A DNA stretch of 64,000 bases. Source: Porticoccaceae bacterium. Its GTDB lineage: Bacteria; Pseudomonadota; Gammaproteobacteria; Pseudomonadales; Porticoccaceae. The stretch spans positions 62,001 through 126,000 of the forward strand of contig JAGPUQ010000007.1 of NCBI GenBank assembly GCA_018069525.1. The letters run 5' to 3'. The position numbers and the translations under genes are program-made. The notes beneath the pieces are model-generated. The model did no database searches, was not told where the DNA came from, and was given only the letters and a program-made list of their open reading frames with translations. Of this stretch, positions 56,149 to 64,000 are shown in pieces. Position 1 is the first letter of the stretch. Every line of letters begins with the position of its first letter.

Positions 56149-56895
56149 ATGTCTAGCATTCAAATTGAAGAACATCCCCACGCGGTATTACTAAGACTGG
56201 CTAAGGGCGTTACTAGCCCCATCAATCTTGCCTTAGTTAACGACCTTGCCGCCGCCATTGCCGATATTAAACAACATCATAAGGGTGTGGTGATTGCAGG
56301 AGGCGATAAATTTTTCTCCATCGGCCTGGACATCCCTACCATGATCAAAACCTCGCCGGAGGAATTTAGCGAGTTCTGGAATGCCTTCAATCAACTGTTG
56401 TTCGATATTTACACACTACCAATGCCAACCATCTGTGCGATGCGGGGCAACACTATCGCTGGCGGCACCGTGTTAGCGCTCACCTGCGACTACCGCTACG
56501 GCGCGGACAATGGCAAAAAAATGGGCCTCAACGAAATTAAATTGGGCGTGCCCATCCCCTATCTGACTTCCCTGACGCTACCTAGGTTGGCCAGCGATCA
56601 CGCGGTGCGGGAAATCATCTACGGCGGAGAGTTTTTCTCTTTTGATATAGCCCACAAAGATGGCCTGGTGGATAATATTTATCCCGCTGCCGAAGTGGAA
56701 GCACGGGCGCTGGAAAAGGTCTCTAGTATTGCTCAGCATCCAAAAGCAGCTTTTCAAACGATGAAAGCGACGCATATTGAAGCGGTGGTCGAGGCCTACC
56801 TAAAAAACCACAAAACAAAAAATGCGGTATTTGCAGATATGATGTTTGCTGAACCTGCTCGCTCGAAAATGATCGCGGCGGCGGAAAATTTTTAA
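56149..56895 (+). CDS. enoyl-CoA hydratase/isomerase family protein
   Basis: The 248-residue crotonase-fold protein has an oxyanion-hole segment KFFSIGLDIPTM and AMRGNTIAGGTVLALTCDYRYG. The usual catalytic Glu positions are replaced: NEIKLGVPIPYLTSLTLPRL has no acidic residue in the second half, so isomerase-like or other activity is likely rather than hydratase. It stands alone, divergent from the HopJ-family gene. It is not adjacent to the carboxylase operon but could serve the same pathway. Confidence 0.8.
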   Translation: MSSIQIEEHPHAVLLRLAKGVTSPINLALVNDLAAAIADIKQHHKGVVIAGGDKFFSIGLDIPTMIKTSPEEFSEFWNAFNQLLFDIYTLPMPTICAMRGNTIAGGTVLALTCDYRYGADNGKKMGLNEIKLGVPIPYLTSLTLPRLASDHAVREIIYGGEFFSFDIAHKDGLVDNIYPAAEVEARALEKVSSIAQHPKAAFQTMKATHIEAVVEAYLKNHKTKNAVFADMMFAEPARSKMIAAAENF

Positions 56896-56941
56896 TTTTA
56901 GATCATTGAAAAACTCAGGAAAACGACAGCGGCAGATTTAA

Positions 56942-57325
56942 TCAAATAAAGCGCTGCCAGATCACCGCAGCCCAGGCGAAAAAGAATATCGCCATGCTAA
57001 GCATCACCGCAGCAGAACCTTGATCTTTAGCACGACCGGCCAATTCATTGCGCTCGCCACCCTGTAAATCCACTACCGCTTCAATTGCAGAGTTGAGTAA
57101 TTCAACAATTAATACTATTAACATCGAACCGAACAAAAGCACCAGATCTATACCGCTGCTGGCTAACCACAGCGCGACCGGTGTCAGCACCAGTGCGAGA
57201 ATAACTTCAACACGAAACGCTTCTTCATGGCGAAAACACGCCCGCAGGCCTTGACTGGAGTAACGGCTGGCATCCAGAATGCGCCGAGTAAAAATATTAC
57301 CTGATTTTGAAACGCCGTCAGTCAA
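56942..57325 (-). CDS. dgkA: diacylglycerol kinase DgkA
   Basis: The 127-residue membrane protein has three transmembrane helices and the family signature ELLNSAIEAVVDLQGGERNELAGRAKDQGSAAVML, which contains the catalytic Glu-Asn-Glu residues. It recycles diacylglycerol from membrane-derived oligosaccharide or lipid turnover to phosphatidate. It starts 5 bp after the stop of cysE on the same strand, so the two are likely cotranscribed though unrelated in function. Confidence 0.93.
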   Translation of the reverse strand: MTDGVSKSGNIFTRRILDASRYSSQGLRACFRHEEAFRVEVILALVLTPVALWLASSGIDLVLLFGSMLIVLIVELLNSAIEAVVDLQGGERNELAGRAKDQGSAAVMLSMAIFFFAWAAVIWQRFI

Positions 57326-57330
57326 AGCAC

Positions 57331-58119
57331 TTAACTCCCATTACCTAATTGTTGATCCATCGACAAAGCCGGCGAGGATTCTTTTGGCACCCCGACCGGT
57401 TTCGCCGGCACACCGGCAACGGTGGTGTGTGGCGGAACGGATTCCAGCACCAAACTACCCGCGCCAATTTTTGCGCCCTCACCCACGTCGATATTGCCGA
57501 GAATTTTTGCTCCCGCAGAAATTAATACGCCACTGCCAATTTTTGGATGCCGCGCGCCACTACCGCAACCCGTGCCACCCAGAGTTACCCCGTGCAACAT
57601 GGACACGTTATCGCCCACCACGGCGGTTTCCCCAATCACCAGCCCGGTGGCATGGTCGATCATAATGCCACCACCAATACGCGCCGCCGGATGAATATCC
57701 ACTCCGAAGCGCTCGGAACTTTGATTTTGCAAATACAGCGCCAGTGACTGCCTCCCGTGATGCCACAAATAATGCGCGACCCGATGCACCTGCAAGGCGT
57801 GAAAACCTTTGAAGTACAGTAACGGCATGGAATATTTATCGCACGCCGGATCGCGGTCGTAGTAGGCCAGTAGATCCTGGCGCATTTTGACGGCAACATC
57901 TCCGGCTAGAATGGGCGCAAATAATTGCCGAATCTCTTGTGCAGAAACCGAGTTATTGCCAAAAGAATCAGCAAGCATATAAGCCAGCGCAGACTCCAGG
58001 TCAGCGTGACTTAAAATAGTGCGCTCAAGATAAGGGGCGAGCACCGGCTCCTGCTGCGCAGCCTGGGTAGCTTCGTCGCGAATATCCTGCCACAGCGGGT
58101 CTTTCATTGGACTTTGCAT
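57331..58119 (-). CDS. cysE: serine acetyltransferase (second paralogue)
   Basis: The 262-residue protein has the CysE N-terminal domain (LWQDIRDEATQAAQQEPVLAPYL) and the hexapeptide helix (HPAARIGGGIMIDHATG, HPKIGSGVLISAGAKILGN). Compared with the paralogue at 36.4 kb it lacks the long N-terminal extension and the acidic Cys-containing tail. Two CysE copies may differ in cysteine feedback or expression; sequence alone does not show which is the main enzyme. It is followed by dgkA 5 bp downstream. Confidence 0.92.
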   Translation of the reverse strand: MQSPMKDPLWQDIRDEATQAAQQEPVLAPYLERTILSHADLESALAYMLADSFGNNSVSAQEIRQLFAPILAGDVAVKMRQDLLAYYDRDPACDKYSMPLLYFKGFHALQVHRVAHYLWHHGRQSLALYLQNQSSERFGVDIHPAARIGGGIMIDHATGLVIGETAVVGDNVSMLHGVTLGGTGCGSGARHPKIGSGVLISAGAKILGNIDVGEGAKIGAGSLVLESVPPHTTVAGVPAKPVGVPKESSPALSMDQQLGNGS

Positions 58120-58268
58120 TGGGCTTTGATCATTGCTTGTTATCTGTCAGGTGAATGTGATCATTTTAAAAAAGTTAGAGCGTTAAATATAGTTTTCTTA
58201 TGCTGCTTAGTATTGAAGTTAGCGCTGTTGTTTTCCTCAGCACTCCCCCCCTCAGCACTCATCCATAG

Positions 58269-58967
58269 CTACTCAGTGATCGCGATAAAACGTGTGTAAA
58301 TAGTATCCCAATGAGCCAACACTGCGGCCTTCAGTTCAATATCACTGTCTGCAATTAAATGTTTCAGCGCGGCGGAGTCACACAGTGCTTCAAAGCGCCG
58401 GGCTAGCGGAGCATAACTCAAGTGCCAGGGTTCGGGGGCAATGCCGTCGCCATCAACCGTATAAGGACGAAAGAAGCCGGTGCGGACAAGATCATCCGGG
58501 TGCGCATCTACTTCCTCTTGCAGCCAAACATTGAGCGCGCTAAAGGGACCGCCCTTGCAGTATTCATCAGTATGTAATTGCAAACAGTAATCGGCGGGCA
58601 CGGCGGCGGCATCCCAAATATCGAAATCGCTGCCCCAGTGGTGACGCGAAGTGCCCGGTAAGGCCGACCAGCGCAAAATAGCAAAGACTTTTTGCGTGTC
58701 GTCCAGGCGCTGCATCTCAAGGGGCTGACCCGCGCTGTCCAGTACCGCACGCTCTCCTCGCGCTTTAGTATTCCAAATATTCAGTTGGCGCTCAAAAGAA
58801 CGGAAGCCACTGGCAACGCTAATATCTAACCCTACTTCGCGACCCCGCTCACACAAGGCCTGCAAGGGCGCGATCAGTTCGCGATGCAGTTCGCAGTGAT
58901 CGCTCCACGCCGCCAGGTGCTCCCGGTTGCGCCCGGTCAACTGAAAGAAAGATTTTGTCTCGCTCAT
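58269..58967 (-). CDS. M15 family D-alanyl-D-alanine carboxypeptidase (VanY-like)
   Basis: The 232-residue protein contains the zinc motif SRHHWGSDFDIWD (HxxxxxxD) and the second zinc/catalytic motif EPWHLSY, the signature of M15 peptidases of the VanY/DacY type; ASGFRSFERQLNIWN precedes them. It should trim the terminal D-Ala from peptidoglycan peptides. No signal peptide is evident from ATG 58967, so it may act in the cytoplasm; a longer frame to 59243 overlaps the next gene's leader and has no homology. Confidence 0.85.
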   Translation of the reverse strand: MSETKSFFQLTGRNREHLAAWSDHCELHRELIAPLQALCERGREVGLDISVASGFRSFERQLNIWNTKARGERAVLDSAGQPLEMQRLDDTQKVFAILRWSALPGTSRHHWGSDFDIWDAAAVPADYCLQLHTDEYCKGGPFSALNVWLQEEVDAHPDDLVRTGFFRPYTVDGDGIAPEPWHLSYAPLARRFEALCDSAALKHLIADSDIELKAAVLAHWDTIYTRFIAITE

Positions 58968-59068
58968 GCCCGTCTCGATGCTATCTTGTAACCCTGCTGG
59001 GTTATCTTGCGACCATACTGGAATATGCCTTTGCTTCCAACTCGGCGAGGCCTGCTTCACTCGGCTAT

Positions 59069-59124
59069 TGTCACGCAACTGTTGTCTCACGATCATTGTC
59101 TCGCGGCCATTACCTCGCGACCAT
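59069..59124. repeat. 14-bp tandem repeats between the M15 and Na/Pi genes
   Basis: TGTCTCACGATCAT (59083-59096), TGTCTCGCGGCCAT (59097-59110) and TACCTCGCGACCAT (59111-59124) are contiguous; TGTCACGCAACTGT (59069-59082) is a weaker fourth copy. They end 27 bp before the chosen start of the transporter gene. Confidence 0.7.
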
Positions 59125-59151
59125 CTACTTAACAATACACAGGTTTTGGAC

Positions 59152-60819
59152 ATGACACTGCAGTTTTGGGAATTTCTGGCCGGGCTTGGTCTCTTCCTGT
59201 TTGCGATGAGAACCATTGAAACCGCGCTGCGGCAGTTAAGCACTCGTACTTTTCGACATTTTATCCGCGATCATACCCGCACCCCAATCCACGGCGTTGC
59301 GGTCGGTGTTCTCAGTACCATCTGTCTGCAAAGCAGTTCATTGGTTGGACTTATCCTGCTGGCTTTTGTCGGCGCCGGAATAATTCATTTTCGCAATGCC
59401 CTGGGAATTATCTACGGCGCCAACCTGGGCACCACCTTTACCGGCTGGCTGGTAGCGACCATCGGCTTCAAGCTCGACCTCGGCGGCTATGCTCTCGCTC
59501 CCCTCGCCGTCGGCGCCTTAGTTCATGTGTTTGTCCACCCAGACAAGCGCAACCACCACTACGGCTCTTTGCTATTGGGATTAGGACTACTTTTGTTGGG
59601 GCTAGATTGGATGAAAGCCGGCATGGAAACCCTTGCTCTCCAGGTAGACGATCAATATTTTCGAGATTACCCAATACTGGTCTATTTTGCCGCCGGGGTA
59701 ATATTTACCGCGCTAATCCAGTCCAGCTCCGCCACTATGGCGGTCATCCTCAGCGCCCTGTACAGCGATTTAATCCCCTTACATACGGCGGCGGCCATTG
59801 CCATCGGTTCCGATCTCGGCACCACCAGCACAGTGTTGCTGGGTGGTATTAGTGGGCGTCTTGGACGCGGTGCCGATAGCAATAGGCAACGAAGGGGCAG
59901 CTCCCCGGATAAAAAACGAGTGGCTTTATCGCACCTGATGTTTAACGTCATTACCGATGTACTAGCACTGATATTGCTTACGCCACTGTTATTTATAGTG
60001 CAGCGAATCCTGGGCATAGCAGACCCACTGTTTGCACTAGTGGCGTTTCACTCCCTGTTTAACTTACTCGGCATCGCCCTCTTTCTGCCGCTTACCAACA
60101 CCTTCGCCCGCTGGCTCGAAGCGCGTTTTCGCGCGCAACCCGTCCAACACTGCCAACATATCCACCAAACCTCAAGCCATGTGCCCGAAGCCGCGCTCAG
60201 CGCCATGACCACGGATATACGCGACATACTGCGCTCCGCAGCGTCGCTTAACCTACGAGTTTTGAACCTCTCCGGCGATGCACTCCAGGCTCATGGCGTG
60301 TCGCTGCCCAAGCAGCAACACGCCTATCGAGACGGCTACTCCGAACTCAAACAGCAGGAAGAAGAGTTGCAAACTTATGCCCAGCAACTGACCACAGAAA
60401 CCCTGGACGAAAACGAAAAGACTACCTTAAACAAACTACTGTCAGCGGTGCGCAATATTGTGTACAGCGCCAAGAGTTTGAAAGATGTACACGATAACTT
60501 TATCGATTTTCACCAACTCCCCGAAGAGCCCCTCTCCCACGCCCTTCGCGAGGATACCGAACGTTTTTACACCCACTTATTTAATTATCTGGAAAACCAA
60601 ACTGCCGAAGCCGCAGACGAAATACCCCACCTGCTTAATCGGCAGATTGCCGAATCCCATGAACGCCTGCATCAGTTGATGAGAAATCGAGCGCGCCAGG
60701 AAGAGTTTTCGCTATCGACTTTATTGAATATGAATCGGGAGTTATTCGTGTCAAATCAGAGCTTGGTGGAGGCGGCCTATTTGTTACAGAACCAGCCGCA
60801 GAGTGGTCTGACTGATTAA
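59152..60819 (+). CDS. Na/Pi cotransporter family protein with PhoU-like C-terminus
   Basis: The 555-residue protein has two Na/Pi-II repeats, each with the QSSS motif: CLQSSSLVGLILLAFVGAG and ALIQSSSATMAVILSALYS. About eight transmembrane helices occupy the first 350 residues. The C-terminal 200 residues are helical and PhoU-like. It probably couples phosphate or another anion to sodium. I start it at ATG 59152, which begins just before the first helix; the frame is open upstream to 58966 but that part is repeat-derived and overlaps the M15 start. Confidence 0.88.
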   Translation: MTLQFWEFLAGLGLFLFAMRTIETALRQLSTRTFRHFIRDHTRTPIHGVAVGVLSTICLQSSSLVGLILLAFVGAGIIHFRNALGIIYGANLGTTFTGWLVATIGFKLDLGGYALAPLAVGALVHVFVHPDKRNHHYGSLLLGLGLLLLGLDWMKAGMETLALQVDDQYFRDYPILVYFAAGVIFTALIQSSSATMAVILSALYSDLIPLHTAAAIAIGSDLGTTSTVLLGGISGRLGRGADSNRQRRGSSPDKKRVALSHLMFNVITDVLALILLTPLLFIVQRILGIADPLFALVAFHSLFNLLGIALFLPLTNTFARWLEARFRAQPVQHCQHIHQTSSHVPEAALSAMTTDIRDILRSAASLNLRVLNLSGDALQAHGVSLPKQQHAYRDGYSELKQQEEELQTYAQQLTTETLDENEKTTLNKLLSAVRNIVYSAKSLKDVHDNFIDFHQLPEEPLSHALREDTERFYTHLFNYLENQTAEAADEIPHLLNRQIAESHERLHQLMRNRARQEEFSLSTLLNMNRELFVSNQSLVEAAYLLQNQPQSGLTD

Positions 60820-60916
60820 CTGACTCGGCTTATTATCTGCAATATTTGTTATCGGCAGTAAACAGGGAACCGGCCACCCAAATGTAGCCTTGCCTAAAAT
60901 GCGGCATGATAAAATT

Positions 60917-61135
60917 TCAGTAATGCGGTGGTGGCTGGCTCTCCGTCTCACTTATGCCACCCTCTATGCCCCCCGCCTCGGCCAGCCCATTTAAACGTGC
61001 CAGCAACTGGTTGCAAATGGCTTCCAGGGCATCAATGCGCCTCTGTTGCTCGTAGATCACATCATTTAAGGCCTTGGTGGTGTCCTCTTGATAGGCCAGC
61101 TTTTCTTCCAGGGCGTTGAATCTTTCGTCGGACAC
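60917..61135 (-). CDS. slyX: SlyX family protein
   Basis: The 72-residue protein is a short coiled-coil with LEEKLAYQEDTTKALNDVIYEQQRRIDALE, followed by a Gly/Pro-ended tail (ETESQPPPHY), typical of SlyX. The function is unknown; the gene often neighbours slyD in other species, but not here. It starts directly after the LEA-type lipoprotein gene stop (61137), so the two are probably cotranscribed. Confidence 0.92.
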   Translation of the reverse strand: MSDERFNALEEKLAYQEDTTKALNDVIYEQQRRIDALEAICNQLLARLNGLAEAGGIEGGISETESQPPPHY

Positions 61136-61136
61136 G

Positions 61137-61637
61137 CTACTCTCCTAAACTGATGTCACCGGACTCCACCACGGTGATGGAGGTCGGCCACCAGGGCTTT
61201 CTGAGCTTGGTTTCTAGTTCGTAGGCATAGGGCTTAGCCGGGTTTTTCAATATGTCGGCCAATACTCTAAAACTGGTGAGTAAATTGGTACTGGCTTCCA
61301 CCTCTACCCGTTTCTCGCTATAGCCGGGGATTTTGCCAACACCTGCGGAGACTCCGCTAGCAACCGAGTGACCATTGAGCTTAAGGCGATAGGACATGCC
61401 GGACACATTTAAGGCCCGACTATCCATATTGACAATTTTCAAACCCACCATAAAACGCGCCTCAAAACCGCTGGATGCCAGGGGCCGAAGACCAGTGAGA
61501 TAAACCTCGGGCTTCTCGGTGCCCGCCCCTAGATAAGCACAGGCCGACAACAGCCCGCAGGCGAACAAAACAGCAAGCCGTTTGGCTACGACTCTTGCCT
61601 TGAGCGACGCAGCTGTCAGAGTAGTCGGTAACACCAT
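61137..61637 (-). CDS. LEA type 2/WHy-domain lipoprotein
   Basis: A signal peptide ends in the lipobox LLSAC. The mature part is a water-stress/hypersensitive-response (WHy, LEA type 2) immunoglobulin-like domain: FEARFMVGLKIVNMDSRALNVSGMSYRLKLNGH and SASGVSAGVGKIPGYSEKRVEV. Such domains are found in desiccation proteins and in small lipoproteins of gammaproteobacteria; their exact role is unknown. GGGAG lies 8 nt before ATG 61637. It leads slyX. Confidence 0.78.
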   Translation of the reverse strand: MVLPTTLTAASLKARVVAKRLAVLFACGLLSACAYLGAGTEKPEVYLTGLRPLASSGFEARFMVGLKIVNMDSRALNVSGMSYRLKLNGHSVASGVSAGVGKIPGYSEKRVEVEASTNLLTSFRVLADILKNPAKPYAYELETKLRKPWWPTSITVVESGDISLGE

Positions 61638-61929
61638 GTTATGGCTCCCTAAGCAGGTCAAATTGGCAGGCAAGTGTGCGTTATTTTGCCGCCTGTCGCC
61701 ACCCTTCTCGTCACTACTGCAGCCACTACTACCGCCGCTACACTATGGCATTAATACGGGGCACTAATACTGGCGCTGATGCTTAAATATAGTGTCGCCA
61801 GCATTGAATTTTATCGACGAGGGCTTATCTTATATAGCCAACAGTCTTATACAGTCACTTTTGAAACCCAAAGCCTGCAATACTGTTAAAGTGCAGCAAA
61901 ACACCCTTTAAAACCAGCGGAGAATTATC

Positions 61930-62823
61930 GTGCTCAGAATAGGCCTCTTCCTCGGCACCAACATCGCCATTTTGATGTTGGTCAGCATTATTTTTAAAAC
62001 CTTTGGACTAGAGGATTATCTCTCCGCTCAAGGGGTGCATACTAACCTCACCGCCACTCTGGTTATGTGTGGCATCTTCGGCTTTGCCGGTTCATTTATT
62101 TCGCTGCTCATATCCAAGTTTATGGCCAAGCGCAGCACCCGCACCCGGTTGATCGACGAACCCGCCAATAGCGAGGAGCGCTGGCTGGTGGACACCGTGG
62201 CTGAGCTCGCCCGCAAAGCCGATATCGACATGCCCGAAATCGGTATTTTCCCGTCCCCACAATCTAACGCTTTCGCCACCGGCTGGAATAAAAACAAAGC
62301 CTTAGTGGCGGTCAGCGCAGGCTTGTTAGAGCGCTTTGAGCGCGAGGAAGTACGCGCCGTACTCGCCCACGAAATCGGCCACGTCGCCAATGGCGATATG
62401 GTGACCCTGGCCCTGGTGCAAGGTGTGGTAAATACCTTTGTGATGTTTTTTGCGCGAATCATCGGCTCAATAATTGACCGCGTAGTGTTTAAAAATGAGC
62501 GCGGCCGAGGCATTGGCTACTTTATGATCGTGATGGTATTGCAGGTGGTGCTGGGCATTCTCGCCTCCACCATCGTGATGTGGTTTTCACGCTGGCGAGA
62601 GTATCGCGCCGATGCAGCCGGCGCCCACTACGCCAGTCGCTCCGCCATGATTGGCGCGCTGCAACGCCTGCAAGCCGAGTCTCAGGCCCATATCCCCAGC
62701 GAATTGCCAGAAACTATGACCGCCCTGGGTATTTCCGGCGGCTGGAAAAAACATACGGGCAAACTGTTTATGACCCACCCACCGCTAGAAGAACGTATTG
62801 AAGCCCTACGTCGCGGTGTTTAG
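61930..62823 (+). CDS. htpX: membrane zinc metalloprotease HtpX
   Basis: Two N-terminal transmembrane helices are followed by [14 protein letters not shown] (HEIGH near residue 146), the zinc motif, two further helices and the downstream Glu in [14 protein letters not shown]. HtpX degrades misfolded membrane proteins and is usually induced by envelope or heat stress. The start is GTG at 61930. The Rieske protein gene follows by 30 bp. Its length of 297 residues is normal. Confidence 0.95.
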   Translation: MLRIGLFLGTNIAILMLVSIIFKTFGLEDYLSAQGVHTNLTATLVMCGIFGFAGSFISLLISKFMAKRSTRTRLIDEPANSEERWLVDTVAELARKADIDMPEIGIFPSPQSNAFATGWNKNKALVAVSAGLLERFEREEVRAVLAHEIGHVANGDMVTLALVQGVVNTFVMFFARIIGSIIDRVVFKNERGRGIGYFMIVMVLQVVLGILASTIVMWFSRWREYRADAAGAHYASRSAMIGALQRLQAESQAHIPSELPETMTALGISGGWKKHTGKLFMTHPPLEERIEALRRGV

Positions 62824-62853
62824 CCTCAAGAGATTTGATCCTGGATTAAATCA

Positions 62854-63207
62854 ATGACTGCCGTTTATCTCGGCGCCTTAGCCGAGCTTGCGGCGGGTGC
62901 GACGCGAGGCTATCAAGCCGCGCCCGATCTCAGTGTGTTTGCGGTACGCCATAACGACGAGGTACATGTCTATCGCAATCTCTGTCCCCACGGCGGCACC
63001 GAACTGAACTGGATGCCGGACAAATTTCTCGACCGCGACCGCGAATATATCCAGTGTTCGTCCCACGGCGCGCTATTTGAAATTAACACCGGGCTCTGTA
63101 TCGCGGGCCCCTGTGGCGGTCAACACCTGGACAAGCTGCCTAGTCACGTCGAGGACGGCAATATCTACGTTCACATTAAAAACATGATCGAAGCCGAAAA
63201 AAATTAA
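62854..63207 (+). CDS. Rieske [2Fe-2S] domain protein
   Basis: The 117-residue protein carries the two Rieske cluster motifs: CPHGGTELNW near residue 43 and CSSHGALFEINTGLC near residue 68. It resembles small Rieske ferredoxin-like proteins that feed electrons to oxygenases or have sensor roles. No oxygenase is nearby. It lies 30 bp downstream of htpX. Confidence 0.85.
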   Translation: MTAVYLGALAELAAGATRGYQAAPDLSVFAVRHNDEVHVYRNLCPHGGTELNWMPDKFLDRDREYIQCSSHGALFEINTGLCIAGPCGGQHLDKLPSHVEDGNIYVHIKNMIEAEKN

Positions 63208-63268
63208 TTCCAACCCAGACCTTTAATTAAACCCTCCCATTAAACTAAACTTAAAAAAGGAAAACACC

Positions 63269-63661
63269 ATGAGTAATGTTGCAGACGAACTCGCTATCCG
63301 CAAAGTAGTTGCACAATATAACCGCGCCTTCGACTACGGCGATCCCGTCGCCTGGGCAGATTTATTTACTGCCGACGGCACTTTCTGTATGGGCGGCAAG
63401 GAGCTGGCTGGCGGCAAAGAAAACCTGCTCGCCTTCGCCAACAAAATGGTCCCCAGCATGAAGGTAAAACATTGCACGACTGATGCCATTGTCGAAGTCG
63501 ACGGCAACACCGCCAGCCACGACGCCTATTTAATCTTAGTCGACACCGGCGCAGACAAGGTGAGCGTGGTCAACTCTGGTCGCTATATCGATACCATGGA
63601 AAAAGTTGGCGGCGACTGGAAATTTAAAAGCCGCGTCGTCGAAATCGACGGAAAAATGTAA
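63269..63661 (+). CDS. SnoaL/NTF2-like domain protein
   Basis: The 130-residue protein has the cone-shaped NTF2-like pattern: KVVAQYNRAFDYGDPVAWADLFTADGTF, then VKHCTTDAIVEVDGNTASHDAYLILV and WKFKSRVVEI. Family members include ketosteroid isomerases, polyketide cyclases and dehydratases; the function here is unknown. An AAGG ribosome site precedes the ATG. The gene is followed by a terminator. Confidence 0.82.
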   Translation: MSNVADELAIRKVVAQYNRAFDYGDPVAWADLFTADGTFCMGGKELAGGKENLLAFANKMVPSMKVKHCTTDAIVEVDGNTASHDAYLILVDTGADKVSVVNSGRYIDTMEKVGGDWKFKSRVVEIDGKM

Positions 63662-63701
63662 AATAAGAATTTATTTCACCAAATAAAAAAACCCTTACCA
63701 A

Positions 63702-63726
63702 AAACCCCTGTAATGGGGGTTTCTTT
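63702..63726 (+). terminator. intrinsic terminator after the SnoaL-like gene
   Basis: AAACCCC (63702-63708) pairs with GGGGTTT (63715-63722) around a short TGTAAT-type loop, followed by CTTT. It lies between the converging SnoaL-like and sfsA genes and should end the htpX-side transcript; its A-rich left flank may allow use in the other direction too. Confidence 0.75.
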
Positions 63727-63749
63727 ACTAATACTCTGTAACTAAAAAA

Positions 63750-64000
63750 TCAACATTTAACATTCAGCTTACGATCAAGCACAATCTCATCGGCACCCAA
63801 CTGACAGCCGTAGGCAAATATTTCGACACCGGCGGCAAGGGCTTCGCGCAGGGTTTTTCCATACACCGGATCGATATCGTCCTCGGGGCTGACTGTACTG
63901 ACATCACTTAGCTGCACACAAAAACACAACACCGCTCTATGCCCTTCTGCCACCATGGCCATTAATTCGCGCAGATGCTTGCTACCACGGGTGGTAACGG
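63750..64000 (-). CDS. sfsA: SfsA C-terminal part (runs off the right edge)
   Basis: About 84 codons of the 3' end are visible and the frame is open to the right edge. The residues VTTRGSKHLRELMAMV, GHRAVLCFCVQLSD and DPVYGKTLREA match the C-terminal half of SfsA, a DNA-binding/nuclease-fold protein first linked to sugar fermentation control. The protein ends in VLDRKLNVKC. It converges with the SnoaL-like gene. Confidence 0.93.
   Translation of the reverse strand, partial: VTTRGSKHLRELMAMVAEGHRAVLCFCVQLSDVSTVSPEDDIDPVYGKTLREALAAGVEIFAYGCQLGADEIVLDRKLNVKC

Noticed and set aside
58966-59151. N-terminal extension of the Na/Pi transporter from 58966
   Set aside because: It overlaps the M15 start on the other strand, is partly made of 14-bp repeats and has no transporter homology.

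Overview
The window is a chromosomal segment of a Gram-negative gammaproteobacterium, probably a marine, aerobic lineage near Cellvibrionales/Spongiibacteraceae or Pseudomonadales. This rests on a Pseudomonas-type 344-residue DapD, BamC, RsmJ, MiaE, FabV, PilU, a SerB-FimX-partner block like that of Pseudomonas, EpmA/EpmB with EF-P, and many acyl-CoA catabolism genes. No rRNA, tRNA, CRISPR array or prophage was seen. The genus call is an inference.

The left 3.9 kb is visibly more AT-rich than the rest and looks like the distal end of an integron cassette array. It holds the C-terminal part of a UvrD-like helicase, a well-formed attC site (816-933), a two-gene Septu-like anti-phage pair (AAA/ABC ATPase plus HNH nuclease), a degenerate attC-like element, a YnfA-family membrane protein, and an attC half-site directly at its stop codon. 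No integrase is in the window; all cassette genes run left to right, so it would lie to the left.

From about 4.2 kb the core genome follows. 4.2-9.1 kb: tex, rluF, a yefM-yoeB toxin-antitoxin pair with its operator, and a nitroreductase. 9.3-22.3 kb: a Spx-like protein, dapD, dapE, a transporter, rsmJ, envelope lipoproteins, purC, bamC, dapA and fabV; dapA, dapD and dapE all serve lysine/diaminopimelate synthesis. 22.4-25.9 kb: miaE, a putative glycosyltransferase, an S4 protein and pilU. 26-32 kb: an acyl-CoA operon (dehydrogenase, MaoC-like hydratase, CitE-like lyase, enoyl-CoA hydratase) and a long-type acyl-CoA dehydrogenase. 32-40 kb: bioB-bioF-bioD, comF, cysE, and the EF-P modification set epmA, efp, epmB. 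40-45.6 kb: a FimX partner, FimX and SerB, which with PilU point to c-di-GMP-controlled twitching motility. 45.8-54.5 kb: a leucine/isovalerate-type (or isoprenoid-acid-type) cluster with acyl-CoA ligase, isovaleryl-CoA-type dehydrogenase, two SDRs and a biotin-dependent carboxylase. 54.5-64 kb: a quinone-oxidoreductase-like enzyme, HopJ-family protein, dgkA, a second cysE, M15 peptidase, Na/Pi cotransporter, slyX, htpX, a Rieske protein and the end of sfsA.

The main unusual signals are the Septu-like cassette in an integron context and a recurrent habit of short degenerate tandem repeats (12-20 bp units, two to seven copies), found in at least nine separate intergenic regions, often just upstream of start codons. 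A cluster of DnaA-box-like 9-mers beside an AT-rich stretch lies in the largest gene-free gap (15.2-15.9 kb).
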